Source of the DNA: Sphingomonas taxi
GTDB lineage: Bacteria; Pseudomonadota; Alphaproteobacteria; Sphingomonadales; Sphingomonadaceae
Direction of reading: 5' to 3'
Length of the DNA stretch: 64,000 nt
Assembly: GCF_000764535.1 (NCBI RefSeq)
Contig: NZ_CP009571.1
Location: forward strand, 3,596,001-3,660,000
In this document: positions 1-9,279 of the stretch, in pieces
Layout of the letters: each line of letters opens with the position of its first letter
How positions within the stretch are numbered: position 1 is the first letter of the stretch
The notes under the pieces: model-generated
What the model was told of the DNA's origin: nothing
Databases searched by the model: none
The model's input: the letters and a program-made list of their open reading frames with translations, nothing else
Made by a program: the position numbers and the translations under genes

Positions 1-640
1 CTTCCTCGTCGACGGCCGCCCTGAAGCCGGCGAGCCGTTCCGCGCTGGCGGACTGGTCGGGATTGCCGAGGATGAAGCCGAGGCGCCGGTGTCCCAGCGC
101 GATCAGGTGCCGCGTCATGTCATAGGCGGCACGGCGATTGTCGATGCCGACGCAGATCGCGCCGCGTGCCGCCCCGCCCACCACCGCGACCGGCAGCTTC
201 GCGGCACGCAGGATCTGACCGACCACTTCGGATTCGCCGAGGGGCGGCGCGAGGATCATGCCCGCTACCCGCGAATCGATCAGCCCCTGGATCGCCTCGC
301 GGCTCGGCGGCTTGCCATTCTCTCCCTTCAGCAGGATCAATTGGGCGGCGCGGGCCGACGCTTCCTCGAAGACGCCGGCGAGCAGGTCGCTCATGAACGC
401 CGCGCTGGGATTGGAATAGATCACGCCGATCCGGATCTCGCGCGACGTCACCAGGCTGCGGGCGGTCAGATTGGGCGTATAGTTCAACGCGCTGATGATC
501 TCGCCGACGCGGGCACGCACCTCGTCGCGCACCCCCGGATCGCCGTTGATGACGCGCGACACCGTCATCGGCGACACGCCGGCATGTTTCGCGACGTCGA
601 TGATCGTGACGCCACGCGAGCGGCCTCTGGAACGGGTCAA
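1..640 (-). CDS. LacI-family transcriptional regulator, C-terminus cut by window edge
   Basis: Open frame on the minus strand runs from a TTG at 640 off the left edge. An in-frame TAG lies just upstream and there is no ATG before the HTH, so TTG is the only sensible start. Residues from about 11 read VTIIDVAKHAGVSPMTVSR, the LacI helix-turn-helix, followed by the hinge and a periplasmic-binding-type sensor domain (IGVIYSNPSAAFMSDLLAGV; later the conserved stretch GHRRLGFILG). The family binds a sugar or sugar acid and releases a palindromic operator. It is divergent from an MFS permease and a GH43 glycosidase, and a LacI-style operator lies between them at 807-820, so local repression is likely. 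Ligand inferred only from neighbours: a xylo-oligosaccharide or uronate. Confidence 0.9.
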   Translation of the reverse strand, partial: MTRSRGRSRGVTIIDVAKHAGVSPMTVSRVINGDPGVRDEVRARVGEIISALNYTPNLTARSLVTSREIRIGVIYSNPSAAFMSDLLAGVFEEASARAAQLILLKGENGKPPSREAIQGLIDSRVAGMILAPPLGESEVVGQILRAAKLPVAVVGGAARGAICVGIDNRRAAYDMTRHLIALGHRRLGFILGNPDQSASAERLAGFRAAVDEE

Positions 641-806
641 CTGTCTAGCGTCCTATCATCGGGCGCGTGGACGCCCGGCTGTTCCGCATCGACGTGCATC
701 GTGCCGGGCGTGCAGGTCAATGGGGTCGTGCCGTCCTGCGCCGCTTCGGTACGCAAGCCGCGATCGGAACGCTTGCCATCCCATACCGCCAACACCTAAC
801 CCTGCA

Positions 807-820
807 TGGTAACGTTATCG
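807..820. promoter_or_regulatory. LacI-type operator in the lacI/MFS gap
   Basis: TGGTAAC|GTTATCG is an inverted repeat (5 of 7 pairs match) with the central CG typical of LacI/GalR operators. It sits 12 bp before the GTG at 833. A weak -35-like TTGCCA at 773-778 with a poor -10 about 17 bp later would place the operator near the transcription start, a repressing position. Confidence 0.6.
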
Positions 821-832
821 AGGAGCGGCGAC

Positions 833-2074
833 GTGAGGCGTTTCCCATATATACGCTGGACGATCATCGCGCTGTTCGTGGTTGCGATGATCATCAATTA
901 TCTGACGCGCAGCATCCTCGGGGTCGCCGCGCCCGCGATCATGGCGGAGCAGCACATCTCCTCCGCGCAATATTCCTGGATCACCGGCGCCTTCCAGTTC
1001 GGCATCATGTTCCAGCCGCTCGCCGGATACCTGCTCGATGTGATCGGGCTGAAGGTCGGCTTCACGCTGTTCGTCGCGATCTGGTCGTGCATCACGCTCG
1101 GCCATGGCTTCGCCAACGGCTGGATGGGCTTCGCCGGCCTGCGCGGTGCGCTCGGCCTGGTCGAGGGATCGGCGCAACCGGCGGGGATGAAGCTGGTGGC
1201 GGAGTGGTTCCCGGCGCGCGAGCGCGGGGTGGCCGGCGGGATCTACCAGATCGGCGCCTCTTTCGGTGCCGTATTCGCGCCGCCGCTGGTCGCCTGGGCG
1301 GTGTTCAACCATAGCTGGCGTGCCGCCTTCTTCGTCGCGGGGGGCCTCGGGCTCGCATGGGTCGTCGCATGGCTGGCCTGGTATGCCCCGCCGCAGCGCC
1401 ACCGGCGGCTGTCCGATGGCGAACGGACGCTGATCGTGGCGGGGCAGGAGGCCGCGCTGGTGAAGCATCGCCGCCGCCCGCCGCTCGGCGAGTTGCTGCG
1501 CAAGCGCAATCTCTGGACGATCGCGGCGGCGCGATTCCTCGCCGATCCGGTCTGGGGCATGCTGTCGCTCTGGATGCCGCTCTATCTGGTGCAGGCCCGG
1601 CATTTCGATCTCGGCCAGATCGCGTTGTTCGCGTGGCTGCCGTTCCTCGCCGCCGATCTCGGCTGCCTGTTCGGCCCGGCGGTGGTCGCCTTTCTCCAGC
1701 GCCGCGGCGTCGGCCTGATCGACGCCCGGCGCGGCGCCTTCACGCTCGGCGCGGTGCTGATGACCGGCATGATGTTCGTCGGCACGGTGACCAGCCCGGC
1801 GGCGGCGATCGCGTTGCTGTGCCTCGGCGGCTTTGCGCATCAGACACTGTCGGTCACGGTGATCACCTTATGCTCCGACCTCTTCCCGCACGATCAGGTG
1901 GCGACCGCCACCGGCGTCTCGGGCACCGCCGCCAATCTGGGCGTGCTGATCTTCACGCTTTCGCTCGGCTCGATGGTCGACCAGATCGGCTATCAGCCCT
2001 TCTTCATCGTGCTCGGCCTGCTTGATCTGGTGGGCGCGGCGCTGCTCTGGACCCTGATACGGAAAGCCGTATGA
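833..2074 (+). CDS. MFS permease, hexuronate/ACS family (ExuT-like)
   Basis: 413-residue, 12-segment inner-membrane carrier. The first helix (IRWTIIALFVVAMIINYLTRSILGVAAPAI) has the Y-L-x-R-x3-G-V-A-A-P pattern of the anion:cation symporter family that carries hexuronates; GLVEGSAQPAGMKLVAEWFPARERG is the family loop after helix 4. I prefer GTG 833 over the in-frame ATG at 806: an AGGAG at 821-825 is correctly spaced for 833, and the ATG lies inside the operator palindrome. The stop overlaps the ATG of the GH43 gene (ATGA), so the two are translationally coupled. Likely imports an oligosaccharide breakdown product or uronate; the exact substrate is not readable. Confidence 0.85.
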   Translation: MRRFPYIRWTIIALFVVAMIINYLTRSILGVAAPAIMAEQHISSAQYSWITGAFQFGIMFQPLAGYLLDVIGLKVGFTLFVAIWSCITLGHGFANGWMGFAGLRGALGLVEGSAQPAGMKLVAEWFPARERGVAGGIYQIGASFGAVFAPPLVAWAVFNHSWRAAFFVAGGLGLAWVVAWLAWYAPPQRHRRLSDGERTLIVAGQEAALVKHRRRPPLGELLRKRNLWTIAAARFLADPVWGMLSLWMPLYLVQARHFDLGQIALFAWLPFLAADLGCLFGPAVVAFLQRRGVGLIDARRGAFTLGAVLMTGMMFVGTVTSPAAAIALLCLGGFAHQTLSVTVITLCSDLFPHDQVATATGVSGTAANLGVLIFTLSLGSMVDQIGYQPFFIVLGLLDLVGAALLWTLIRKAV

Positions 2075-3666
2075 CCCCTTCCAATCCCATCCTGCCCGGC
2101 TTCAATCCGGACCCGTCGATCGTGCGGGTCGGGGACGATTTCTACGTGGCCACGTCGACCTTCGAATGGTTTCCCGGCGTCCGCATCCATCACAGCCGCG
2201 ACCTGGCGACCTGGCGGCTGGTCGGCCGGCCGCTGATACGGCCATCCCAGCTCGACATGCGGGGCAATCCGGATTCCTGTGGAGTCTGGGCGCCCGATCT
2301 CAGCTACAAGGATGGTCGTTTCCATCTGCTCTTCACCGACGTGAAACGCTACGGCCGGACCACGGTGGACGGCGCGAGAGGCGCGTCGCTGCGCGATTTC
2401 CACAATTACTGGGTGTGGAGCGACCGGATCGACGGCGACTGGTCCGACCCGGTCCACCTCAACAGCAGCGGGTTCGACCCCGCCTTGTTCCATGACGACG
2501 ACGGGCGAAGCTGGCTGCTCAACATGCTGTGGGACCATCGGCCCAACCGGCGCAGGTTCGCCGGCATCGTCGTGCAGGAGATCGATCTGTCCACCGGCCG
2601 GTTGCTCGGCGAGCGCCGGCGCATCTTCGAAGGCACCTCGCTGGGCTTCACCGAAGGTCCCCATCTCTACAAGCGCGATGGCTGGTATCATCTGCTCGTT
2701 GCCGAGGGCGGGACCGAACGCGGACATGCCGTCGTCATGGCGCGGTCGCGGTCGCTGACCGGGCCCTATGAACCGCATCCCGACGGCCCGGTCCTTACCG
2801 CGCGCAACCGGCCCGATGCGCCGCTGCAACGGACCGGCCACGGCGATCTCGTCGAGGGGCCGGACGGCGCGACCTGGATGGTCTATCTCTGCGGCCGGCC
2901 GCTTCCCGCCAGCGACCGCTGCGTGCTCGGCCGCGAAACGGCGATCCAGCGGATGGCGTGGGGCGAGGACGGCTGGCTGCGCCGGGCCGACCCCTGTGCG
3001 GGTCACGGTGCGGACCACGGCCGCGCCGAGCCGGTCCGCGCGCTGGACCGGTTCGACCGGCCGACGCTGCCGCCCGCCTTCCAGTGGCTCCGTTCGCCGC
3101 ACCCCGAACGCCTGTTCAGCCTGACCGATCGACCGGGGCATCTCAGGCTCTTCGGTCGCGAGACGATCGGCAGCCATTTCGAACAGGCGTTGGTCGCGCG
3201 CCGGCAGACGGCGTTCCGCTATGACGCCCGGACGCTGCTCGACTTCGATCCGGCGCATTTCCAGCAGGCGGCCGGTCTGGTCTGCTATTACAACAGCACC
3301 AAATATTTCTTCTTCCACGTCACCGCCGGTGACGCCGGCGAGCGCCAGATCCAGGTGCTTTCGGTGACGCCGGAAGGCGAGGGGCAGAGCCTGCTCGGCG
3401 ATCCGATCCTGCTCGATGCGGGGCCGGTCGAGCTGCGCGCGCAGGTGGATCACGAGCGCCTGCGTTTCGCCTTCCGGACGGGGCAGGACGCCGACTGGCG
3501 ATGGATGCCTGCGTCGTTCGACGCCAGCCTGCTGTCGGATGAGGCGACGCTGCCCGGACTTCCCAACTTCACGGGCGCCTTCGTCGGCATGGCCTGCCAG
3601 GACATGGCCGGCACCGGCCGCCACGCCGATTTCGCCCGTTTCGATTATGTCGAGGAGGTCGGCTAG
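2071..3666 (+). CDS. GH43 family glycosidase (beta-xylosidase type)
   Basis: 531 residues, no signal peptide, so probably cytoplasmic. The five-bladed propeller domain fills about residues 5-310, with the expected GH43 acids: D14 in NPDPS (general base), D136 in GFDPALFHDDDG (pKa modulator) and E195 in FTEGPHLYK (general acid). The C-terminal ~190 residues (PPAFQWLRSPHPERLFSL onward) match the concanavalin-like domain that caps GH43 beta-xylosidases. Length fits two-domain xylan 1,4-beta-xylosidases (~530-550). Overlaps the permease by 4 nt. Alternative activity is alpha-L-arabinofuranosidase, common in mixed GH43 enzymes; the two-domain form favours xylosidase. Confidence 0.9.
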   Translation: MTPSNPILPGFNPDPSIVRVGDDFYVATSTFEWFPGVRIHHSRDLATWRLVGRPLIRPSQLDMRGNPDSCGVWAPDLSYKDGRFHLLFTDVKRYGRTTVDGARGASLRDFHNYWVWSDRIDGDWSDPVHLNSSGFDPALFHDDDGRSWLLNMLWDHRPNRRRFAGIVVQEIDLSTGRLLGERRRIFEGTSLGFTEGPHLYKRDGWYHLLVAEGGTERGHAVVMARSRSLTGPYEPHPDGPVLTARNRPDAPLQRTGHGDLVEGPDGATWMVYLCGRPLPASDRCVLGRETAIQRMAWGEDGWLRRADPCAGHGADHGRAEPVRALDRFDRPTLPPAFQWLRSPHPERLFSLTDRPGHLRLFGRETIGSHFEQALVARRQTAFRYDARTLLDFDPAHFQQAAGLVCYYNSTKYFFFHVTAGDAGERQIQVLSVTPEGEGQSLLGDPILLDAGPVELRAQVDHERLRFAFRTGQDADWRWMPASFDASLLSDEATLPGLPNFTGAFVGMACQDMAGTGRHADFARFDYVEEVG

Positions 3667-3728
3667 CGGTCAGGTCCGGCGCCTCGAGGGGCTGGACTGC
3701 TCCAAGGCGGAATGCGCCGGGATCGACC

Positions 3729-4340
3729 TCAGTAAAGATCGTTCCTCACGCTGTTCCGATAGTGAGTATCGACCGCCTCGGCATCGGCGGGCGACCCGCC
3801 GGCCATCGCGACCTTCATCTGACCGACCGAAGGCAGACTTTTGCGGTCGAGACGTGCCTCCGGCTGCCACAGGCGCGCCCGGTTTATCGCCTTGCCGCAG
3901 TGGAAGAGAACTTGATCGATCGCCAGCACGATCGCCGTCTTCGGAGCCTTCTGGCCCTCCTTCAACGATTCCAGCAGATCGACATCGGTGGAGATGCGAG
4001 CCTGACCGTTGATGCGGAGGAACACCTCCAATCCCGGAAACAGGAACAACATGGCGAGCCTGGAATCCTCGACCAGATTGCGCATCGTCTCGATGCGATT
4101 GTTGCCGGGCCAATCGGCAAAGGCGACGTGATGCGGATCCAGCACCTTCACGAATCCCGCTGGCCCCCCGCGCGGAGAAGCATCGAGGCCGAGTGCGCAG
4201 CCACTCGCGAGGCAGAAGAAGGTCGCGGCGGCGACATATGCTTCGTGGAACGGCAGCAGATACGGTAGCACGGCGCGCTGGATGGCCTCGGCAGGCTGTG
4301 CGTAGAGACGATCGAGATCGTCGCCGGTGACATTCGACAT
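3729..4340 (-). CDS. FMN-binding PPOX-family protein (pyridoxamine 5'-phosphate oxidase fold, MSMEG_1061 type)
   Basis: 203 residues from ATG 4340 (MSNVTGDDLDRLYAQPAEA), with AGGGAG about ten bases upstream. The split-barrel motif is clear: a substrate-facing stretch FVKVLDPHHVAFADWPGNNRIETMRNLVEDSRLAMLFLFPG and later FLRINGQARIS, both characteristic of FMN-binding general-stress/PNPOx relatives. The C-terminus has FHCGKAINRARLWQPEA, typical of the MSMEG_1061 group. Catalytic function of the group is unsettled; usually a flavin-dependent reductase of small molecules. Divergent from an AraC regulator whose start lies 90 bp away, a common regulator/target arrangement. The convergent GH43 gene ends 62 bp from its stop. 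Confidence 0.85.
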   Translation of the reverse strand: MSNVTGDDLDRLYAQPAEAIQRAVLPYLLPFHEAYVAAATFFCLASGCALGLDASPRGGPAGFVKVLDPHHVAFADWPGNNRIETMRNLVEDSRLAMLFLFPGLEVFLRINGQARISTDVDLLESLKEGQKAPKTAIVLAIDQVLFHCGKAINRARLWQPEARLDRKSLPSVGQMKVAMAGGSPADAEAVDTHYRNSVRNDLY

Positions 4341-4430
4341 AACGCCTGACTCCCTGATGCACTTGCCCTTGTAGCGGTTCCGCCTTGGCGGCACTAAGCC
4401 ACTCATGCCATTCGGTAGCAGTTTCACGCC

Positions 4431-5213
4431 ATGATCGACCGTCGCCCACCCGATCAGATCGGCAACGATGCGGAGGGGCCGTCGGTCGTCGCCTTCACCG
4501 TGGAACTGCGGACAGAGTTCGCGACGCCGCCCCACAGACATGCCCGCGGGCAGATGATCGGCTGCAGCAGGGGAGTTGTGACGATCGCCACCGATGCCGG
4601 CTCATGGGTCGTTCCGGCCGGTCATGCGATCTGGCTGCCGCCCTATCAGGTGCACGGTGGTCAGAGCTTCGGACCCGGTGCCGGCTGGAGTCTCTATTTG
4701 GCGCCGAGCACCTGTCAGGCGCTCCCGCCCGCGCCGCGTACCGTCGCCATACCGCCGCTGCTGCGCGAGGCGATCCTGCGTGCGGCGTCATGGCCGGACG
4801 AAGCCATGGACGAGCCGCGCCAACGGATCGCCGACCTCATCGTTCACGAGATCGGCATGCTCCCCGCCGAGGCGCTCGGGTTGCCGGTTCCGCGCGACCC
4901 CCGGCTCCGGCGGATCGCCCGCGCGCTCCTGGAGCAACCGGCCGATGGCCGTTCGATCGATCAGTGGGCGGCTTGGGCGGGCACCACGGCACGAACGCTC
5001 AGTCGTCGCTTTCCTCAAGAAACCGGGCTGAGCTTCGTCGATTGGCGGCAGCGGGCGCGGCTGATGCGAGCGCTCGAGATGCTCGCGGAAGGAACGCCAG
5101 TCACGACGATCGCGATCGACCTCGGATACAATAGCATCAGCGGTTTCATCGCGCTTTTCCGTCGCACCTTCGGCGTCACGCCAGCAGCCCATCCGATCAG
5201 GCTGGCGCGTTAA
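4431..5213 (+). CDS. AraC-family transcriptional regulator with cupin sensor
   Basis: 260 residues. The N-terminal ~100 residues form a cupin-like sensor (PPHRHARGQMIGCSRGVVTI, then VVPAGHAIWLPPYQVHGG). The C-terminus has two helix-turn-helix motifs (SIDQWAAWAGTTARTLSRRF and VTTIAIDLGYNSISGFIALF) ending FRRTFGVTPAAHP. Architecture matches the NimR/YdiP-like AraC subgroup that often controls a divergent enzyme or transporter. Divergent from the PPOX gene across 90 bp, so that gene is the likeliest target. No clear Shine-Dalgarno; ATG 4431 chosen because it gives the family length. Confidence 0.88.
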   Translation: MIDRRPPDQIGNDAEGPSVVAFTVELRTEFATPPHRHARGQMIGCSRGVVTIATDAGSWVVPAGHAIWLPPYQVHGGQSFGPGAGWSLYLAPSTCQALPPAPRTVAIPPLLREAILRAASWPDEAMDEPRQRIADLIVHEIGMLPAEALGLPVPRDPRLRRIARALLEQPADGRSIDQWAAWAGTTARTLSRRFPQETGLSFVDWRQRARLMRALEMLAEGTPVTTIAIDLGYNSISGFIALFRRTFGVTPAAHPIRLAR

Positions 5214-5349
5214 TCTTACTCGGCCGAGGACCGTTCACGCTGCCGGCAGGCCCGACCGCTGCCGCGTCATACATAGGCTGCCGTCGAAGCATCGGTAAAC
5301 GGAACGCGCAGCCCAGCCGCGCGCTTAGCTCGCAGCAAAGGAGTTGATC

Positions 5350-5607
5350 ATGATCAAGACGTTACTCGTGGCTGTCGTTGCGGCCGCAAGCCTTGGTTCA
5401 CCCGCTTTCGCCGACACGCCGGGCAAAGGCTGGATCAGCGACGCGAAGGTCAAGACCATCCTCGCTAAGCGCGGCTATCAGGTCACCAAGTTGGAAGCCG
5501 ACGACGGCCATTGGGAAGGCGAAGCGCGCAAGGCCAATGTGCGATATGAATTCCACGTCGATCCGCGCTCGGGTGCGATCACGAAGATGGAGCGAGATCA
5601 CAACTGA
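5350..5607 (+). CDS. small secreted PepSY-domain protein
   Basis: 85 residues from ATG 5350, with AAAGGAG at 5337-5343 ideally spaced; an in-frame TTG at 5344 overlaps that ribosome site and is rejected. Residues 1-22 (MIKTLLVAVVAAASLGSPAFA) are a Sec signal peptide with AFA cleavage site. The mature part is one PepSY unit: KVKTILAKRGYQVTKLEADDGHWEGEARKANVRYEFHVDP, with the usual G-x-V-x-K-L-E strand and D-P-x-S-G-x-I ending. PepSY modules often inhibit proteases or sit beside histidine kinases. A hairpin with a pyrimidine tail follows at 5646. It stands alone, so its role is open. Confidence 0.85.
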   Translation: MIKTLLVAVVAAASLGSPAFADTPGKGWISDAKVKTILAKRGYQVTKLEADDGHWEGEARKANVRYEFHVDPRSGAITKMERDHN

Positions 5608-5645
5608 TCGGTGATTCCGCAAGTCTGGGGCACGGCGGCAGCGAT

Positions 5646-5671
5646 CGGCGCTACGCGCCGCTGTCCTTTCT
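5646..5671 (+). terminator. candidate intrinsic terminator after the PepSY gene
   Basis: CGGCGC-TAC-GCGCCG (5646-5660) is a 6-bp perfect stem with a 3-nt loop, followed by CTGTCCTTTCT. It lies 39 bp after the PepSY stop and ahead of the DUF485/actP operon. The tail is pyrimidine-rich rather than a true T run. Confidence 0.4.
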
Positions 5672-5817
5672 TCGGCGACTGCTTTCGGCAATTGCCGGAA
5701 CGCGCCTGACCGTCCGTAAATTGGTAAGCTCGCGGTTTGCTATGCATCGCCCGCAACGCCCGGAATGATTTAGCTGTGGCACATTGCCAAGCGCCGCCTC
5801 CGCGCCGATGATGCGCC

Positions 5818-6144
5818 ATGCAGACCCCGATCGACCCCGATCCTCCCCTCGAGGAGGGTATCGCTGCCGACCCGCGATACCAGGCGCTGGTGCGCGACCG
5901 GCAGCGCTTTTCATGGACGCTGACCGCGATCACCGTGCTGGTCTATAGCAGCTTCATCTCGCTCATCGCGTTCGACAAGCCGCTGATGGCACGCCCGATC
6001 GGCGGCGGCACGGTAAGCCTGGCGGTGGTGCTCGGCGCGGCGATGCTGGTCGGAACGGTGGCGATCTGCGCGGTCTATGTGCGGCGCGCCAATGGCGAAT
6101 ATGATGTGCGGCTGAGCGAACTGCTGGCGAGCGCCCGCCGGTGA
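5818..6144 (+). CDS. DUF485 membrane protein (YjcH-like), partner of ActP
   Basis: 108 residues with two predicted membrane helices (about 37-55 [19 protein letters not shown] and 66-88 [19 protein letters not shown]) and the DUF485 signature [16 protein letters not shown] near the N-terminus and [11 protein letters not shown] after helix 2. The family is almost always encoded immediately before acetate/pyruvate sodium-solute symporters, as here, where the genes overlap by 4 nt (GTGA). Probably an accessory subunit or assembly factor of the symporter; biochemical role not established. Confidence 0.9.
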   Translation: MQTPIDPDPPLEEGIAADPRYQALVRDRQRFSWTLTAITVLVYSSFISLIAFDKPLMARPIGGGTVSLAVVLGAAMLVGTVAICAVYVRRANGEYDVRLSELLASARR

Positions 6145-7841
6145 CCCGCGTCCTGCAATACGCCGCGCTTCTGACGCTGCTCGGCTGGACGAGTGGCGCG
6201 AACGCCGCAATCGCGGGCGCGGTCCAGCGTCAGCCTACCAACTGGACCGCGATCCTGATGTTCGGCGCCTTTGTCGGGATCACGCTGTGGATAACCGGTG
6301 CGGCGGCACGGCGGACGCGTACCGTTTCGGATTTCTACACCGGTGGTGGCATCACGGGCTTCCAGAACGGGCTGGCGATGGCGGGCGACTATTGCTCGGC
6401 GGCATCCTTCCTCGGCATTACCTCGCAGATCTTCAACGACGGCTACGACGGGCTGATCTACGCAATCGGATTCCTCGTCGGCTGGCCGATCGTGCTGTTC
6501 CTGATCGCGGAAAAGCTGCGCAACCTCGGCCGCTTCACCTTCGCCGACGTCGCCTCATACCGGTTCCTGCAGGGGCCGGTACGCAGCTTCTCGGCGATCA
6601 GCACATTGCTCGTCGTGTCATTCTACCTGATCGCGCAGATGGTCGGCGCGGGGCAGCTGGTCCAGTTGCTGTTCGGGCTTCCCTATCTCTATGCGATCGT
6701 CGTCGTCGGTGGGCTGATGATGGTCTATGTCCTGTTCGGCGGGATGCGCGCGACATCGTGGGTGCAGATCATCAAGGCGGTGATGCTGCTGTGCGGCGCG
6801 ACATTCCTGGTCCTCGGCGTGATGGCGCATGTCGGCTTCTCGTTCGAGGCCCTGTTCGCCAGGGCCGTCGCGGTGAAGACGAAGCTTGCGCTCGATTCTG
6901 GCCTTGCACCGGGCGATGCGGCGGCGAAGGGCCGGGCGATTATGGGGCCGGGCGGCTTCATCAAGGATCCGATCTCGGCCTTGTCGTTCGGCTTCGCGCT
7001 GATGCTCGGCACCGCGGGGCTGCCGCACATCCTGATGCGCTTCTTCACCGTTCCCGACGCCCGCGAAGCGCGCAAATCGATCATGTGGGCGACGGTGTGG
7101 ATCGGCTATTTCTATGCACTGACCTTCGTTCTCGGCTTCGGCGCGATCGTGATGATCTCGTTCAATCCCGACTATGTCGATGCGGCCGGCGCGCTGCGGG
7201 GCGGCAACAACATGGCGGTGATGCACTTGGCGCATGCGATCGGCGGCAACCTGTTTCTCGGCTTCATCTCGGCGGTCGCGTTCGCGACGATCCTCGCGGT
7301 GGTCGCAGGGCTAACGCTGTCCGCGGCCTCGGCGATCAGCCACGACGTATATGCCAGCGTCATTCGTAAGGGGGATGCTGATCCCGGGAAGGAACTGCGC
7401 GTGTCGCGCATCACCACGATCCTGCTTGGCATCGCGGCGATCATTTTGGGCATCGTGTTCGAGAAACAGAACGTCGCCTTTATGGTCAGCCTCGCTTTTG
7501 CTCTCGCCGCGTCGGGCAACTTCCCTGTGCTGGTGATGTCGCTGCTCTGGAAGGGCTGCACCACCAAGGGGGCGGCGTGGGGCGGGGCGATCGGGCTGCT
7601 GGCGGCATTTGGGCTGACGCTCGTCTCGCCGGTGATATGGGTGGCGGTTTTCGGTTTCGAACGTGCGATATTTCCGTACAGTTCGCCTGCGTTGTTTTCG
7701 GTCCCCGCCGGGTTTTTGGCGATCTGGCTCATCTCGACGCTCGACCGATCTCCACGTGCCGCGATCGACAGGGCGGGCTATCCGAACCAGCGATTGCGGT
7801 CCGAAACTGGCATCGGGGTTCATGAGTCCGTGAGCCACTGA
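6141..7841 (+). CDS. actP: cation/acetate symporter of the SSS family
   Basis: 566-residue inner-membrane protein with a leader-like first helix and about 13 transmembrane segments. SSS/ActP hallmarks: [29 protein letters not shown] (about residues 67-95), then the repeated [24 protein letters not shown] and [25 protein letters not shown]. Length fits ActP (~550). Starts at GTG 6141 overlapping the DUF485 stop. Would import acetate, or another short monocarboxylate such as pyruvate or propionate, with sodium or protons. Convergent with the histidine kinase gene. Confidence 0.92.
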   Translation: MTRVLQYAALLTLLGWTSGANAAIAGAVQRQPTNWTAILMFGAFVGITLWITGAAARRTRTVSDFYTGGGITGFQNGLAMAGDYCSAASFLGITSQIFNDGYDGLIYAIGFLVGWPIVLFLIAEKLRNLGRFTFADVASYRFLQGPVRSFSAISTLLVVSFYLIAQMVGAGQLVQLLFGLPYLYAIVVVGGLMMVYVLFGGMRATSWVQIIKAVMLLCGATFLVLGVMAHVGFSFEALFARAVAVKTKLALDSGLAPGDAAAKGRAIMGPGGFIKDPISALSFGFALMLGTAGLPHILMRFFTVPDAREARKSIMWATVWIGYFYALTFVLGFGAIVMISFNPDYVDAAGALRGGNNMAVMHLAHAIGGNLFLGFISAVAFATILAVVAGLTLSAASAISHDVYASVIRKGDADPGKELRVSRITTILLGIAAIILGIVFEKQNVAFMVSLAFALAASGNFPVLVMSLLWKGCTTKGAAWGGAIGLLAAFGLTLVSPVIWVAVFGFERAIFPYSSPALFSVPAGFLAIWLISTLDRSPRAAIDRAGYPNQRLRSETGIGVHESVSH

Positions 7842-7865
7842 CCTCTGCCAGGTCTGGGTCGCTGC

Positions 7866-7885
7866 GGACATTCATGTGAACGTCC
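7866..7885. terminator. palindrome between convergent actP and kinase genes
   Basis: GGACATTCA-TG-TGAACGTCC is a 9-bp inverted repeat with one T:G mismatch (pairable in RNA), lying 24 bp past the actP stop and 20 bp past the kinase stop. Its place between convergent genes suggests a bidirectional terminator, though no T run follows on the plus strand. The kinase-side strand could equally form the stem. Confidence 0.35.
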
Positions 7886-7905
7886 TGCAAGCGCAGACGT
7901 CCACA

Positions 7906-9279
7906 TCAGTGGTTTTTCATACCGAGCCGAAGCGTGGCCTCCAGCCCGCCGGCGGGACGGTTGGCAAGGGACAGGTCCGCCCCGATCGCCGCCGCCTGCG
8001 CCAGCGCGATCGTCAATCCTATGCCGGTGCCGTCGCCGCTCGATCGCGACTGGTCGGCCCGCACGAAGGGATCGAATGCGCGGGCCAGTAGCGCCTCGTC
8101 CATGCCCGGGCCGGAATCCTGCACCGTGACGATCACAGACGTGCCGGCGCGGTGCGCGGCGATGTCGGCGCCGCCGCCATATTTGATCGCATTGTCGATC
8201 AGGTTCGACAGGCAGCGCGCCAAGGCATCGGGTCGCACCCGCACCAGCGCGCCGCAGCCTTGGGTGAAGCGCACCGCATGGCCGAATTCGGCGGCATCAT
8301 CGGCAAGGCTGGACAGGAGCGAGTCGAGATCGACCGTCGACCAATCCTCGGCGCTCTCGCCGCTGCGGGCGAGGTCGAGGCCGCGTTTCACCATCGCCAG
8401 CGTCGCCGATAGGTCGGCGACCAGCCGTTCGCGCAACGCCTCATCCTCGACCTGCTCGAGACGCAGCCGCAGCCGCGTCAGCGGCGTCTGGAGGTCGTGG
8501 CTGATCGCCGCGAGCATCCGCGTCCGCTCGCGCAGGCCGGCGCGGACGCGCGCCTGCATCAGGTTGAAGGTCGCCAATGCCGCGCGCACGTCGCCGGGGC
8601 CGGTTTCGACCACCGGCTCGGCGTCGATCGATCGGGCAAAGGCGTCCGCCGCCGCGGAAAGGCGCCGGAGCGGCGCGGTCGCCAGCCTCGCCACGATCAA
8701 CGACAGCGCGATCGCCGCGACGACGACGAGCAGCAGGAACAAGCGGTCGGTCGTCCAGCCCGGCGGGGCGGGCAGCCGCGGCAGATCGATCGCCACCGCG
8801 ACGGGGTGCCCGCCCACGCGCAGCGTCAGCAGCCAGCAATCGGGCAGCATCAGCGGTTTTAGTCCTGCCGCGCGCGCACGGGAGCGGAATGGGTCGTGAA
8901 GCTGGCAGACACCGGTGGGCGCGTGCGCGAGCACGGCCTGTATCGCCGGCGCGGTGCGCCTTGCGAGCGTTGCGGTGAGGTCGTCGTCGCGCGGCGGGAT
9001 CGGCCTGATCCCTTCGCCCGCGAGATGCGCGCCCAACAACCGGCCGTCGCGCAGGCTGACGAGCGCACCGGCGGGGTCGCGGTGCAGCCGATCGATGACG
9101 TCGAGCGCGCTCGCGATGACGCGCTCGTCGCGCACCCGCCGGAACTCGGCCCGCCGCCCCTGTTCGGCGAGGAACAGCGCGGCGAGCGACGCGATCGAGA
9201 TGCCGACGACGAGGATCAGCGCGATCCGGCCCGCCAGCGATCCGAGAAAGCGCATCGGCCGGGCGGCGACGCGCCTCAT
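7906..9279 (-). CDS. sensor histidine kinase of the RND efflux operon
   Basis: 457 residues from ATG 9279, overlapping the response-regulator stop (ATGA). Two membrane segments (about 15-37 and 175-197) flank a ~135-residue periplasmic sensor; then HAMP (ATAPLRRLSAAADAFARSID), the H box AISHDLQTPLTRLRLRLEQ with phospho-acceptor H261, N box NLIDNAIKYGG, G1 DSGPGMDE, F box FDPFVRAD and G2 GTGIGLTIA. This is the EnvZ/AdeS type. It closes a minus-strand operon of adaptor, pump, outer-membrane channel and regulator, so it most likely senses envelope stress or a pump substrate and drives the same operon. Confidence 0.92.
   Translation of the reverse strand: MRRVAARPMRFLGSLAGRIALILVVGISIASLAALFLAEQGRRAEFRRVRDERVIASALDVIDRLHRDPAGALVSLRDGRLLGAHLAGEGIRPIPPRDDDLTATLARRTAPAIQAVLAHAPTGVCQLHDPFRSRARAAGLKPLMLPDCWLLTLRVGGHPVAVAIDLPRLPAPPGWTTDRLFLLLVVVAAIALSLIVARLATAPLRRLSAAADAFARSIDAEPVVETGPGDVRAALATFNLMQARVRAGLRERTRMLAAISHDLQTPLTRLRLRLEQVEDEALRERLVADLSATLAMVKRGLDLARSGESAEDWSTVDLDSLLSSLADDAAEFGHAVRFTQGCGALVRVRPDALARCLSNLIDNAIKYGGGADIAAHRAGTSVIVTVQDSGPGMDEALLARAFDPFVRADQSRSSGDGTGIGLTIALAQAAAIGADLSLANRPAGGLEATLRLGMKNH

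Noticed and set aside
3676..3720. CCGGCGC/GCGCCGG as a terminator between the convergent GH43 and PPOX genes
   Set aside because: Only 7 bp with a 31-nt loop and no T run; too weak to annotate.
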